NCBI GenBank assembly: GCA_036563245.1
Contig: DATCMU010000037.1
Coordinates: 33,435 to 97,434 of the forward strand
DNA: 64,000 bases
Reading direction: 5' to 3'
Source: DATCMU01 sp036563245
GTDB lineage: Bacteria > Pseudomonadota > Alphaproteobacteria > Rhizobiales > Devosiaceae
Positions 7,710-17,074 of this stretch are shown here, in pieces; within the stretch, counting starts at the first letter, position 1; every line of letters starts with the position of its first letter. Below the pieces are notes generated by a model. It ran no database searches, was not told where the DNA came from, and saw nothing but the letters and a program-made list of their open reading frames with translations. The position numbers were made by a program, and so were the translations under genes.

Positions 7710-9101
7710 CTATTCGGACAGAGCGGCGAGAACGCGCACCCAGGACCGGATGCCCTTGTGGAAGCTCTCCAGGTCGTATTTCTCGTTGGGGCTGTGGATG
7801 GCGTCATCGAGCTGGGCAAAGCCGATCAGCAGCGTGTTCATGCCGAGCAGGCGCTTGATCTCGCCCACAACCGGGATCGACCCGCCGGACCCTGTAATCA
7901 CAGCCTTCTTGCCCCACTCAGCGCTCAGCGCATCCAGGGCCGCCTGGACGTGATGGCCATCCGCAGGAACCGAGATCGCCGGACCTGCTCCGTGATCCTT
8001 GAAGGTCACCGAGCAATCGGGGGGCAACATGGCCCGGACGTGGGCCCGGAAAGCCTCCCTGATCTTGTGCGGATCCTGATTGCCAACAAGCCTGAACGAA
8101 ATCTTGGCGCTGGCCCTTGCGGGAATGACGGTCTTGAAGCCGTCTCCCTCATAGCCACCGGAAATTCCGTTTATCTCGCAGGTGGGGCGCGCCCAGATCT
8201 GCTCGAGGGCGGAACGGCCCTGTTCTCCGGCTGGGAAGCGCAGGCCAATCTCGCCGAGAAACTGCGCGGTATCGAAGCCAAGCGAGTCCCAGTCCCGGGC
8301 GACTTCGGCGGGCAGTTCGGGCACGCCATCGTAGAAGCCGGGCAAGGCCACGCCACCATCCGGGCGACGCAGACTGGCCACGATCTCGGCAAGAACCTGG
8401 ATCGGATTGCGGGCAGCATTGCCATACATGCCCGAATGCAGGTCCTTGCTGGCGCAGGTGATTTCGATTTCCTCACCCACCAGGCCACGCAGCATGGTGG
8501 TGATGGAGGGCGTCTCGGCATCCCACATGTCGGTGTCGCACACGAGCGCGATATCGGCCTTCAACTCGTCGGCGGCCGATTCGATGAAGCCCGGCAGGTT
8601 CTTGCCGCCGGATTCCTCTTCCCCCTCGATCAGCACGCAGACATCGACCGGCAGGCTGCCAGTTGCCGCCTTGTAGGCTCGGCAGGCCTCGATGAAGGTC
8701 ATGACCTGGCCCTTGTCGTCGGACGTGCCGCGGCCGAAAAGCCTGGTGCGGCCGTCGACCACCCGGGTCGTCATCTCAAAGGGATCGGAGTGCCAGAGTT
8801 CGAGCGGATCGACCGGCTGCACGTCGTAGTGCCCGTAAAAGAGCACGCGCGGCTTGCCCGAGCCTTTCTGGTGGCCCACCACCACGGGGTGGCCCGGAGT
8901 GGGTCGGGCGGACACTTCGAAGCCGAGCGCCTGCAGATCGGCAACCAGCCAGTCGGCGGCCCTCCGGCACTCATCCTTGTAGGCGGGATCCGTGGAGATC
9001 GAGGGAATGGCGACCAGTTCCGCCAGCCGCGACAGGCTGGCGTCGATCTGTGCATCGACCTGTGCGAGCACCGCATCAATGCGCGTTGCGGCGTCGGCCA
9101 T
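7710..9101 (-). CDS. M20 family metallopeptidase (dipeptidase-like)
   Basis: Cytosolic zinc exopeptidase of 463 residues, likely a dipeptidase. The M20 metal ligands are visible in order: His in YGHYDVQP, Asp in GTSDDKG, the general base and ligand pair in EGEEESGG, Asp in CDTDMWD, and the last His in DAIHSPNE near the C terminus. The dimerisation lid lies between, around residues 200-330. The ATG at 9101 shares one base with the pyk stop (TGATG). A GTG one codon earlier is an alternative. Encoded downstream of pyk, so probably co-transcribed with it. The exact substrate cannot be told. Confidence 0.92.
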   Translation of the reverse strand: MADAATRIDAVLAQVDAQIDASLSRLAELVAIPSISTDPAYKDECRRAADWLVADLQALGFEVSARPTPGHPVVVGHQKGSGKPRVLFYGHYDVQPVDPLELWHSDPFEMTTRVVDGRTRLFGRGTSDDKGQVMTFIEACRAYKAATGSLPVDVCVLIEGEEESGGKNLPGFIESAADELKADIALVCDTDMWDAETPSITTMLRGLVGEEIEITCASKDLHSGMYGNAARNPIQVLAEIVASLRRPDGGVALPGFYDGVPELPAEVARDWDSLGFDTAQFLGEIGLRFPAGEQGRSALEQIWARPTCEINGISGGYEGDGFKTVIPARASAKISFRLVGNQDPHKIREAFRAHVRAMLPPDCSVTFKDHGAGPAISVPADGHHVQAALDALSAEWGKKAVITGSGGSIPVVGEIKRLLGMNTLLIGFAQLDDAIHSPNEKYDLESFHKGIRSWVRVLAALSE

Positions 9102-10537
9102 CACGAGGCTCCCGAACCGTCCTGGCCGACGAAGGCGATCCGCAGCATGTTGGTGGCGCCGGGCGTTCCCAGCGGCACGCCGGCGGTGATCGCGATCCGG
9201 TCACCAGGCCGGGCGAACCCCTCGCGGAAGGCGATGGAGCAGGCGCGGTCCACCATGTCTTCGAGATCGACCGCGTCCTCGGTCACCACGCAGTGCAGGC
9301 CCCAAACGATCGATAGGCGCCGAGAGGTCGAGGCCTTGGGCGACAGAGCAACGATCGGCTTGGAGGGGCGCTCGCGGGCGGCACGGATTCCGGTTGAGCC
9401 CGACGAGGTGTAGCAAACGATCGCTGCCAGATCGAGCGTATCGGTCACCTGGCGGGTGGCGGCGGAAATGGCATCCGCGGCGGTTGCCTCGGGCTGCGGC
9501 GACTGGGCGCGTATGATCGAGGAATAATTGATGTCGTTTTCAACCGCGACCGCCACCTTGTTCATGGTGGCGACCGCCTGGACGGGGTATTGCCCCGACG
9601 CGCTTTCCGCGGACAGCATGACCGCGTCGGCACCCTCGAACACGGCGATGGACACATCGGAGACCTCGGCGCGCGTCGGTACGGGCGAATTGATCATGCT
9701 CTCAAGCATCTGGGTGGCTACGACCACGGGCTTGCCGAACCGCCTGGCAATGCGGATCATGCGCTTCTGAAGGCCGGGGACGGTCTCCAGCGGCATCTCC
9801 ACCCCGAGGTCGCCACGGGCGATCATGAACGCGTCGCACAGCTTGATGATTTCCTCGAGCCGCTCGACGGCCTGGGGCTTTTCGATCTTGGCCATCACGC
9901 CGGCGCGACCCTGCACGATCTTGCGCACTTCGACGATGTCTTCGGGGCGCTGCACGAAGCTCAGTGCGATCCAGTCGACATCGGCTTCAAGGGCCTTGGC
10001 GAGATCAGCGCGATCCTTTTCGGTCAGTGCGCCGACAGCAAGGAGGGTGTCGGGCAGGCTGACGCCCTTGCGGTCGGAGAGCTTGCCGCCATGGACAACG
10101 ACGCATTCCACGTGCTCGGAACTGGTTCTGACCGCGCGCAGCTCGATCTTGCCGTCGTCGAGCAGCAGCCGGTCACCAACCCCGATTGCCTCGATGATCT
10201 CTGGATGGGGCAGGTTGACACGGGTCTTGTTCCCAGGCGCAGTGTCCTTGTCCAGCGTGATCGTGTCGCCGGTCGCCAGCATCACCGAACCGCTTTCGAA
10301 CTTGCCGACCCGCAACTTGGGGCCCTGAAGGTCGGCAAGAATGCCCAGGGGATGGGCGACTTCGCGCTCTACCTTGCGGACGCGGGCAACGAGTTCGGCC
10401 AGAAGTTCGTGGCTGGTGTGGCTCATGTTGATGCGGAAGACGTCCGCGCCAGCACGGGCCAGTTCGGTGATCGTGGCCTCGTCAAGGGAGGCCGGGCCAA
10501 GGGTCGCGACGATCTTGACGCGTCTGAAGCGTTTCAT
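9101..10537 (-). CDS. pyk: Pyruvate kinase
   Basis: Converts phosphoenolpyruvate and ADP to pyruvate and ATP, 478 residues, cytosolic. The N terminus KIVATLGPAS is the family hallmark. ARGDLGVEMP and the signature around MAKIEKPQA, with the catalytic Lys, are present. The C-terminal allosteric domain starts after about residue 350. Length matches bacterial pyruvate kinases. The ATG overlaps the stop of the DUF1036 gene by 4 bp, and the peptidase gene follows by a one-base overlap, making a leftward three-gene operon. Confidence 0.97.
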   Translation of the reverse strand: MKRFRRVKIVATLGPASLDEATITELARAGADVFRINMSHTSHELLAELVARVRKVEREVAHPLGILADLQGPKLRVGKFESGSVMLATGDTITLDKDTAPGNKTRVNLPHPEIIEAIGVGDRLLLDDGKIELRAVRTSSEHVECVVVHGGKLSDRKGVSLPDTLLAVGALTEKDRADLAKALEADVDWIALSFVQRPEDIVEVRKIVQGRAGVMAKIEKPQAVERLEEIIKLCDAFMIARGDLGVEMPLETVPGLQKRMIRIARRFGKPVVVATQMLESMINSPVPTRAEVSDVSIAVFEGADAVMLSAESASGQYPVQAVATMNKVAVAVENDINYSSIIRAQSPQPEATAADAISAATRQVTDTLDLAAIVCYTSSGSTGIRAARERPSKPIVALSPKASTSRRLSIVWGLHCVVTEDAVDLEDMVDRACSIAFREGFARPGDRIAITAGVPLGTPGATNMLRIAFVGQDGSGAS

Positions 10538-11049
10538 TGGGTTTCCGGGTTGTTCGTGTCTGGGGAAGGATCGGAGCCGACATCCGGCGGCGCATCGGTG
10601 CCGTTCTCGTCGGGCGTATCGGTTTTCGGGTCGGTCAGTTCCAATGTCCAGTCCGACTTGTTCTGGGTATCCACTTCGAAGAAGCCCGTGCGTTCATACC
10701 CGCGCGCGAGACAATCTTCCACTCCGAAAATGGTGAAGCTCTCGTCGCGCGTGCACATGAACACGGGGCCATCCCACGCACCACCGCCCACGTCGTCCGC
10801 CGCAAAGATGTAATAGAAGCGCGAAGACAGCTCACCCTGATAGACGGTTGCGCACCCGCCAGCGTCAGCAATCCACCATCCTTCGGACTGCCAGCCACGC
10901 TCGGACTTGTATCCGAGCGCCACAGAAACAGGATTGGCAGTCTTGTTGCACACGCGCAGATCGGCGCGCGCGACGGCGGGCAGGAAAAGGGCGGCCATGA
11001 ACATGGCCATGCCGACGAGTACGGGGCTGAAGCGGAGTCGGGTCAACAC
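10534..11049 (-). CDS. DUF1036 exported protein
   Basis: Protein of unknown function in the DUF1036 family, about 171 residues. The mature part begins ADLRVCNKTANPVSVALGYK, the family opening, and has conserved Trp, Cys and Tyr residues (EGWWIADAGGC, CLARGYERTGFFEV). A signal peptide (hydrophobic core ending AVARA) precedes it. The start is uncertain. The frame extends to a TTG at 11091, but the GTG at 11049 gives a compact signal peptide and is used here; ATG at 11010 is also possible. None has a clear ribosome site. The C-terminal 40 residues are acidic and Pro/Thr-rich, likely disordered. First gene of the operon with pyk. Confidence 0.8.
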   Translation of the reverse strand: MLTRLRFSPVLVGMAMFMAALFLPAVARADLRVCNKTANPVSVALGYKSERGWQSEGWWIADAGGCATVYQGELSSRFYYIFAADDVGGGAWDGPVFMCTRDESFTIFGVEDCLARGYERTGFFEVDTQNKSDWTLELTDPKTDTPDENGTDAPPDVGSDPSPDTNNPETQ

Positions 11050-11230
11050 TCGGCTGGATCGCGCATTTGAAAAGAGGCCCTGTTCTGGCAACGGGGGGGA
11101 GCGGTGTCAATTGCCAAGCGCACCCCGAGGCGGAAAATAGGGTGTTGGAATGACGATGAAAGCGCTTGATCCCGAGCCCCTGCCGCGCTTGAACAGTCTC
11201 CCAAGGTTCGAATGTAGCAGGAGTTGTCGA

Positions 11231-11482
11231 ATGGCAGACCATGGCGTGGCGCAGGATCAGTTGCGGGCCTTCGTGGAGCGGATCGAGCGTCTCGAGGAAG
11301 AAAAGAAGGCGATCGCCGACGACATCCGCGAGGTCTATGCCGAGGCCAAGGGCAATGGTTTCGATACCAAGGTATTGCGACAGGTCGTGCGGATCCGCAA
11401 GCAGGATCGCAACGAGCGCATCGAGCAGGAAGCCATTCTCGATCTCTACATGAGCGCGCTTGGGATGCTGCCAGAAGCCTGA
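11231..11482 (+). CDS. gapR: GapR-family nucleoid-associated protein (DUF2312)
   Basis: An 83-residue DNA-binding protein. In Caulobacter, GapR binds AT-rich, overtwisted DNA ahead of replication and transcription machinery and supports topoisomerase action. The family core is clear: a first helix with FVERIERLEEEKKAIADDI, then REVYAEAKGNGFDTKVLRQV, RIRKQDRNER and a closing LYMSALGML. The start at 11231 has AGGAG seven bases upstream. An in-frame ATG at 11150 lacks one and adds non-conserved sequence. Transcribed divergently from the DUF1036-pyk operon and convergent with dxs. Confidence 0.93.
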   Translation: MADHGVAQDQLRAFVERIERLEEEKKAIADDIREVYAEAKGNGFDTKVLRQVVRIRKQDRNERIEQEAILDLYMSALGMLPEA

Positions 11483-11516
11483 GCGGCAGCCTGTCGGGCT
11501 TCTTGGCGGAAATGCT

Positions 11517-13457
11517 TTAGCGCTTCTTCTCGAAATTCGCCCTCGCAGCGCCAAGGGCACCTTCGGGATTGCCCAGAGCCGCAAGGGCAGTGGCGACGAT
11601 GGCCGGCGCATCAAGTCCGGCCTGGGCATACATGTCGCCCTGGCCGGCCTGTTCGACGAAGCGGTCGGGCATGTACAGCGGCCGGAACTTGAGCTTTCCA
11701 TCCAGCAGGCCATTGCCGGCGAGGAACATGGCGACCTGCGCTGCGAATCCGCCGGCGGCCCCTTCCTCCACGGTGATCAGAACCTCGTGATCGCGCGCCA
11801 GGCGCGTCACAAGGTCGGTGTCGAGCGGCTTTGCGAAGCGGGCATCCGCCACGGTTGAAGACAGGCCGAACGAGGTCAGGGTTTCGGCCGCCGCCAGTGC
11901 CTCCGCGAGCCTTGTGCCATAGGACAGGATCGCAATGGCCGTGCCTTCGCGCAGCACACGGCCCTTGCCGATTTCCAGCGGAACCCCGCGCGCGGGCATG
12001 TCCACGCCCACGCCGTCCCCGCGCGGGTAGCGGAAGGCGATCGGGCCCTCGTCATGGGCAACGGCGGTCGCCACCATGTGCCGCAGTTCGGCCTCGTCGG
12101 CGGCCGCCATCAGCACCATGCCCGGCAAGGGGGCCAGATAGGCGATATCGTAGGCGCCCGCATGGGTCGGGCCATCCGCTCCGACGAATCCGGCGCGATC
12201 GATGGGGAAGCGCACCGGCAGGCCCTGTATGGCGACGTCGTGCACCACCTGGTCAAAGGCGCGCTGCAAAAACGTGGAATAGATCGCGCAGAACGGCTTC
12301 AAGCCTTCAGCGGCCATGCCGGCGGCAAAGGTGACGGCGTGCTGTTCGGCGATGCCGACGTCGAAAACCCTGTTAGGGAACAGTTCGGCGAACTTGTCGA
12401 GACCGGTGCCGGAGGGCATTGCCGCCGTAATGGCGACGACGCGTTCGTCGTCCTGTGCCTCGGCAATCAGGGATTCGGCAAATACCCTTGTGTAGGACGG
12501 GGCGTTGGATGGCGCCTTGGCCTGCGCGCCGGTGATGACGTTGAACCTGGAGACGCCGTGATATTTGTCGGAGGCGCTTTCGGCGGGCGCATAGCCCTTG
12601 CCCTTCTGGGTGACGACATGGATCAGCACCGGGCCGTCCTGCATGTCGCGCACATTGCGCAGCACGGGCAGAAGGTGATCGAGATTATGGCCGTCGATGG
12701 GGCCAACATAATAGAAGCCCAGTTCTTCGAATAGCGTGCCGCCCGTCCAGAAGCCGCGGGCGAATTCCTCGGTCTTGCGCGCCTTGTCGTGAATGAAGCG
12801 CGGCAGGTGCCGGGTGATCTCCTTGGCGGTGTCGCGCAGGCTGCGATAGGCCTTGCCGGATACGAGCCGCGCCAGATAGGCGCTCATCGCGCCCGTGGGC
12901 GGGGCGATGGACATGTCGTTATCGTTCAGGATGACCACCAGCCGCGCATCCATGGCGCCGGCGTTGTTCATGGCCTCGAAGGCCATGCCGGCGGACATCG
13001 CGCCGTCGCCAATCACCGCGATCACGTTGCGCCGATGGCCTGTGAGCTCCGATCCCACGGCCATGCCCAGGCCCGCGGAGATCGAGGTGGAGGAATGTCC
13101 CGCGCCAAACGGATCGTAGATGCTCTCGGCGCGCCGGGTGAACCCTGAAAGCCCATCCTTCTGGCGGATCGTTCGCATGCGGCCGCGCCGCCCGGTCAGT
13201 ACCTTGTGCGGGTATGCCTGGTGACCGACGTCCCAGATCAGCCGGTCGTCGGGGGTGTTGAACACATGGTGCAGGGCGACGGTGAGTTCGACGACGCCGA
13301 GCCCGGCGCCAAGGTGTCCCCCGGTCACCGAAACCGCATCGATCACCTCGGCCCGCAGTTCGCTGGCCAATTGCTGCAGTTGATCGCGAGTGAAACCCCT
13401 GATGTCTGCCGGCACGTCGACAGTATCAAGCAGGGGCGTTTGCGGTTTGTCGCTCAA
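11517..13457 (-). CDS. dxs: 1-deoxy-D-xylulose-5-phosphate synthase
   Basis: Thiamine diphosphate enzyme that condenses pyruvate with glyceraldehyde 3-phosphate, the first step of the MEP isoprenoid pathway, 646 residues. Domain I has GHLGAGLGVVELTVALH and the TPP-binding GDGAMSAGMAFEAMNNAG. Domain II has the transketolase-like FDVGIAEQHAVTFAAG. The start is not certain: the frame opens at a TTG at 13502, but the TTG at 13457 gives MSDKPQTPLLD, the usual N terminus, with a weak CGGGA upstream. Follows the DUF882 gene by about 80 bp and is probably read through from it. Convergent with gapR. Confidence 0.95.
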   Translation of the reverse strand: MSDKPQTPLLDTVDVPADIRGFTRDQLQQLASELRAEVIDAVSVTGGHLGAGLGVVELTVALHHVFNTPDDRLIWDVGHQAYPHKVLTGRRGRMRTIRQKDGLSGFTRRAESIYDPFGAGHSSTSISAGLGMAVGSELTGHRRNVIAVIGDGAMSAGMAFEAMNNAGAMDARLVVILNDNDMSIAPPTGAMSAYLARLVSGKAYRSLRDTAKEITRHLPRFIHDKARKTEEFARGFWTGGTLFEELGFYYVGPIDGHNLDHLLPVLRNVRDMQDGPVLIHVVTQKGKGYAPAESASDKYHGVSRFNVITGAQAKAPSNAPSYTRVFAESLIAEAQDDERVVAITAAMPSGTGLDKFAELFPNRVFDVGIAEQHAVTFAAGMAAEGLKPFCAIYSTFLQRAFDQVVHDVAIQGLPVRFPIDRAGFVGADGPTHAGAYDIAYLAPLPGMVLMAAADEAELRHMVATAVAHDEGPIAFRYPRGDGVGVDMPARGVPLEIGKGRVLREGTAIAILSYGTRLAEALAAAETLTSFGLSSTVADARFAKPLDTDLVTRLARDHEVLITVEEGAAGGFAAQVAMFLAGNGLLDGKLKFRPLYMPDRFVEQAGQGDMYAQAGLDAPAIVATALAALGNPEGALGAARANFEKKR

Positions 13458-13538
13458 GAAAGAAATCCCGGTCGAAGAGACGTCGTCCAACTGCTTTAAC
13501 AAACGAATGCGGTTTTGTAACGGGTCGTATGGCCGCGA

Positions 13539-15080
13539 TCAGCGCGACGCAATCGTGATCGGGGCCGCGACAACGAAATGCGCACTGGCCAGACCCACCG
13601 TCGCCCCATGCTCGAAGACGATCAGATTGCCATAGGGTCCCAGTTCTGTCGCCGGATCGAGATCGGCGGTGTCGGGTTCGAACAGCGCGTCATAATCGGC
13701 GGTGGTCAGCCGGACCGGTTCCACGAAAAGATCCTGGACGTGGTCGATATCGGGCGCCACCAGTTCGCCCGGGCGCGTCTCCAGGCTGGCCAGCGGCGAG
13801 CGGTCGGTGCCCACGAAACCGGACAGCGTGCGGTTCACCATGTCGGAGAGGTTGGCGAGGCTGAAGCCGCCCGGGGACAGGGATGCGGTACGCACTTCGA
13901 CCGGGCGGGCTTCGGGGGGCGTGCCCTCGACCGAAGACGCGGTGTTGAGCGGCGAGGTGCCGCCGGTGGTCTGGCGTTCGAGCAGGATCTGCAGGGCGCG
14001 CTGCGCACCCGGATCCGGCTTGATTTCAGGGGCATAGCCCGCCACCAGTATGGAATTGGCGGGCAGACCGGCGTTAACCGGGCGCGTCGCCGGGACGGCC
14101 GCGTCAAGCGCAGCCAACGCCATTTCGCCTGGCGAGGAGGGGGCGGGTTCGGGCAACGGGACATTCGCCAGAGCCAGCGCCTGCGGCCTCTGGGCGGGCG
14201 TTGGTGCCGTCTCCAGGGACGCGAGAACCGTGGTGGGCTGGTCCTCGATCGCGGGCCGCTCGAACGGGACGGGCGGTTCGACCGCGACACTGGTGACGAC
14301 CCGTTCGCTTGGCGAATTGGAGGCGACCATGACGTCCGGCACGACGCTGGGGCGGGCGCCATTGCACGGGACCTGATGGCACTGCTGCCATTGGGCCATG
14401 GCGTATTTGCGCCCCGAGGCGGACAGCGGCACACCGTTTGTGGGCAGGTGCAGCGTCTTTCCGTCGGGGAAGAGCTTCTTGAGCTGCGCCGTTGTCATGC
14501 GCGGCCAGGCCCGCACGGTGCCCGTGTCGAGATGGACGAACGGGCTGCCGGAGGTGGGATAGTAGCCGACGCCACCCACCTGGAGTTTCATTGCAGCGGC
14601 CCGCAGCGTCGCAAGGGGGACCCCGGGGATGTAGAAATCCATCGCGAGGCCGCGCATATGGTTGGAGTTCTTGGCGACCCCGGTATTGGCGGACCGCGAG
14701 CGCAGATACTCGTTGCTCTGCGGCGAGCGATAGGCCGACACCACGTAGATGGGCCCGGTCGCGTGCGTCTCCTGGTAGACTTCCCAAACCAGGTCGAACA
14801 GGTGGGGGTCCATGCGGGTCTGCTTGTCGGCCCGCCAGTCGCGCAGGAAGTGATTGAGCTTGGCCAGCGCTTCGGGCACGAACTGCCCGTTATGCTTGTA
14901 TGTGACAGTCAGGCGCTCGCCGGTATGGCCGAAATAGAGTTCGAGCGTTCTATCCTGGGTGCCGGCGCTGGTGGGTACGGCGCTTGCAGGGACAAGGGTA
15001 ACGAGCGCAAGAATGGCCGCGGCGGCCCTGCGCGCAATTCTCTCCAGCGCTATGTTCACCCTTGAAGCCAATCCGGTCAC
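13539..15080 (-). CDS. DUF882 (M15-like) peptidoglycan-associated protein with long C-terminal extension
   Basis: Exported protein of 513 residues. After an N-terminal hydrophobic signal (residues about 18-40) comes a DUF882/peptidase M15-like domain to about residue 200: SAYRSPQSNEYLRS, then NHMRGLAMDF with metal-ligand His and Asp, and PFVHLDTG with the last His. These match the YcbK-type fold of zinc D,D- or L,D-carboxypeptidases acting on peptide stems. The C-terminal 300 residues are Pro/Ala-rich and look disordered, unusual in length for the family. Start is a GTG at 15080; GTG at 15059 is possible. Next to an L,D-transpeptidase, as YcbK is to YcbB. A TTAA-N7-TTAA motif lies upstream. 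Confidence 0.88.
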   Translation of the reverse strand: MTGLASRVNIALERIARRAAAAILALVTLVPASAVPTSAGTQDRTLELYFGHTGERLTVTYKHNGQFVPEALAKLNHFLRDWRADKQTRMDPHLFDLVWEVYQETHATGPIYVVSAYRSPQSNEYLRSRSANTGVAKNSNHMRGLAMDFYIPGVPLATLRAAAMKLQVGGVGYYPTSGSPFVHLDTGTVRAWPRMTTAQLKKLFPDGKTLHLPTNGVPLSASGRKYAMAQWQQCHQVPCNGARPSVVPDVMVASNSPSERVVTSVAVEPPVPFERPAIEDQPTTVLASLETAPTPAQRPQALALANVPLPEPAPSSPGEMALAALDAAVPATRPVNAGLPANSILVAGYAPEIKPDPGAQRALQILLERQTTGGTSPLNTASSVEGTPPEARPVEVRTASLSPGGFSLANLSDMVNRTLSGFVGTDRSPLASLETRPGELVAPDIDHVQDLFVEPVRLTTADYDALFEPDTADLDPATELGPYGNLIVFEHGATVGLASAHFVVAAPITIASR

Positions 15081-15227
15081 GCCCGATTGCTAAACGTTCG
15101 ATCGGCGGGAGTCTAACGTCCAAGTCAATGAGACTTTATTAACGTTAGCAACCGGTGATACCGGCGTTTCCCCTTTTGCCCACAAGATTAGATAGTAGGC
15201 AAAGACGGCTTAACAAGGGCGAAATCG

Positions 15228-15242
15228 TTAAGCGGGTGTTAA
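15228..15242 (-). promoter_or_regulatory. CtrA-type box upstream of the DUF882 gene
   Basis: TTAA (15228-15231), seven bases, TTAA (15239-15242) matches the full CtrA recognition sequence TTAA-N7-TTAA. It lies about 150 bp before the DUF882 start, in the gap after the L,D-transpeptidase stop. Binding is predicted only. Confidence 0.55.
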
Positions 15243-15265
15243 ACTTGGCTATATGTCGCAGGTAC

Positions 15266-16912
15266 TTACTGCTCAAGCAGCTGGATGAGGCGCTTGTTCT
15301 GACCGTAGACATCGCCAAACGAGCGGATATTGCCGTCCTGGCCGACGCGCAGCGTGAAGTAGGCGAGATGGATGGGGATGTGGTGCTGCAGGCGGACCCA
15401 ACGCTCGGAATCCCCGAACATGGCCTCCAGCGTGGTCGCATTGAGGTTCTTTTCGGCCACCAGCAACGCGTCGGCGAAGTCCATCGGGTTCTGTACGCGC
15501 ACGCAACCGTGGCTGAACGCGCGGTACGACTTGGCGAACAGATACTTTGACGGCGTATCGTGCAGGTAGACGTCGTTGTTGTTGGGGAACAGGAACTTGA
15601 TGTTTCCAAGCGCGTTGCCGACGCCGGGCCGCTGGCGGAAACGCAGGCTGGAAAGGTTGGACGGATCGACCTGGGACCAGTCCACGGCAGATGCATTGAT
15701 CACCTTGCCGCCGGACAGGGCTTCCATGTTCTGCGAAGCGAGGTAGCCCGGATTGGCCAGGATGTGCGGCACGATCTCGTTGGTCGCGATCGACGCCGGA
15801 ACATTCCAATAGGGATTGACGACGACGAACTCGATCTGGTCGGAAAAGATCGGGGTCTGGTTGGTCGGCTTGCCCACCACCACGCGGGTCGAATAGGTGG
15901 GCTTGCCATCCGAGACGATCGCCAGCCGGAATTCGGGAATGTTGACGAGCACGTGGAACTTGCCAAGGTCGCGCGGCATCCAGCGCCAGCGTTCCATGTT
16001 GGCGATCACGTCCATCTTGTCGACGCCGCCGCTGCCGTTGAGCGCGGCGATGGTCGCGGGGCCCACGATGCCGTCCGCATTCAGCCCCAACCGGGTCTGG
16101 AATTCGGTGACGGCCGCCACCACGCCTTCGTCATAGACATCTGCAGCCGTATCGGGCGTGGGCAGGTCGAGGCGCTCACGCAACAGCGAAACGCGGTTGT
16201 CCTCGACGCCGAGCTTGAGCAGCGGCCCGTCGGGGATCACAACCGCCTTCTCAGCGGTCCCATCGTAGAATTTCGCAAGTTCTGCCTTGAGGGCGACGAA
16301 CTCGCGATTGGTCGGGTCGAGGCTGTCGAGGATCCTGTCGGGCGCATCCGAATTCGCCAGCTTCACCAACAGGTCGGGACCGTTTATCTGCGGAGGCCGC
16401 TCATCGATCGAAGATGAGACGTCCTTTGGATTTATGCGGCCGCCATAGGCATCCTGCGCATAGCGCAGAACCGCCGCGGTGAAGGCTGTCTCAAGGCTTG
16501 CCGCCTTGTCGATGGATGCCCGGGACAGCGAAATGCTGTCGGTGAGGTAGTCAGCGGGCCGCAGGCCTTCGAGATAGGCGTTCTTGAAAACGCCGATGAT
16601 CTTTTCCGCCGCGGGCGAATAGGCAAGCGAACCGTCTGCGGTTTCATTGAGCCAGAGGGGTTCGAAGTGCCGCGCGCCGTAAAAATAGTAGAGCTTCTGG
16701 GCATCGAGATAGGCCCGGGTGTCCCGGGTCGCGCCGTAATAGGTGGCGGCGAGGGAATCGCGAATGCTCGTGTCGAGCGGATTGAGCGGGGGAGCGATGA
16801 CGACCCGTGTCGCCTCGACGCCGTCGATATTGACGGTCTCCTGGGCCAGGGTAGACGACGGTGCAGCGCATGCGGCAATGCCGGCGAAAGCACAGGCGAT
16901 CAGCTTGTTCAT
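15266..16912 (-). CDS. L,D-transpeptidase (YcbB/LdtD-like)
   Basis: Periplasmic enzyme of 548 residues that forms 3-3 crosslinks in peptidoglycan or attaches partners to it. A signal peptide covers residues 1-23 (cleavage after STLAQ). A YcbB-type N-terminal domain follows, then a peptidoglycan-binding repeat near 280-300 (LGLNADGIVGPATIAALN), then the YkuD catalytic domain with the active-site motif SHGCVRVQNP, Cys470 being the nucleophile. Length fits the YcbB family. Its neighbours are a DUF882 protein and an NtrC-like regulator, all on the same strand. A perfect 9-bp hairpin sits in its leader. Confidence 0.94.
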   Translation of the reverse strand: MNKLIACAFAGIAACAAPSSTLAQETVNIDGVEATRVVIAPPLNPLDTSIRDSLAATYYGATRDTRAYLDAQKLYYFYGARHFEPLWLNETADGSLAYSPAAEKIIGVFKNAYLEGLRPADYLTDSISLSRASIDKAASLETAFTAAVLRYAQDAYGGRINPKDVSSSIDERPPQINGPDLLVKLANSDAPDRILDSLDPTNREFVALKAELAKFYDGTAEKAVVIPDGPLLKLGVEDNRVSLLRERLDLPTPDTAADVYDEGVVAAVTEFQTRLGLNADGIVGPATIAALNGSGGVDKMDVIANMERWRWMPRDLGKFHVLVNIPEFRLAIVSDGKPTYSTRVVVGKPTNQTPIFSDQIEFVVVNPYWNVPASIATNEIVPHILANPGYLASQNMEALSGGKVINASAVDWSQVDPSNLSSLRFRQRPGVGNALGNIKFLFPNNNDVYLHDTPSKYLFAKSYRAFSHGCVRVQNPMDFADALLVAEKNLNATTLEAMFGDSERWVRLQHHIPIHLAYFTLRVGQDGNIRSFGDVYGQNKRLIQLLEQ

Positions 16913-16938
16913 TCTCGCTCCGAACGGATTCCTCAGGT

Positions 16939-16960
16939 TTCGCGGGAACGATCCCGCGAA
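16939..16960 (-). promoter_or_regulatory. Hairpin in the leader of the L,D-transpeptidase gene
   Basis: Arms TTCGCGGGA (16939-16947) and TCCCGCGAA (16952-16960) pair perfectly around a 4-base loop, 27-48 bases upstream of the start codon. No T-run follows on the minus strand, so it is a leader structure or operator rather than a terminator. Confidence 0.5.
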
Positions 16961-17074
16961 TCAGCAAACTCAACACGGTTACGCTGTGTGGCCAGCGTTT
17001 CATTTACCCCAAGCATACTTGGGTAGACAATCGTATCTCGGCTTTGTGACCGCCCAGTGTTGCCCGCCGGCAAC

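Noticed and set aside
7758..9413. Long open frame antisense to the M20 peptidase and pyk
   Set aside because: Mirrors the codon pattern of two well-recognised genes and has no domain features or ribosome site.
13578..15065. Open frame of about 495 codons antisense to the DUF882 gene
   Set aside because: Arg/Gly-rich artefact; the minus strand holds a signal peptide and an M15-like domain.
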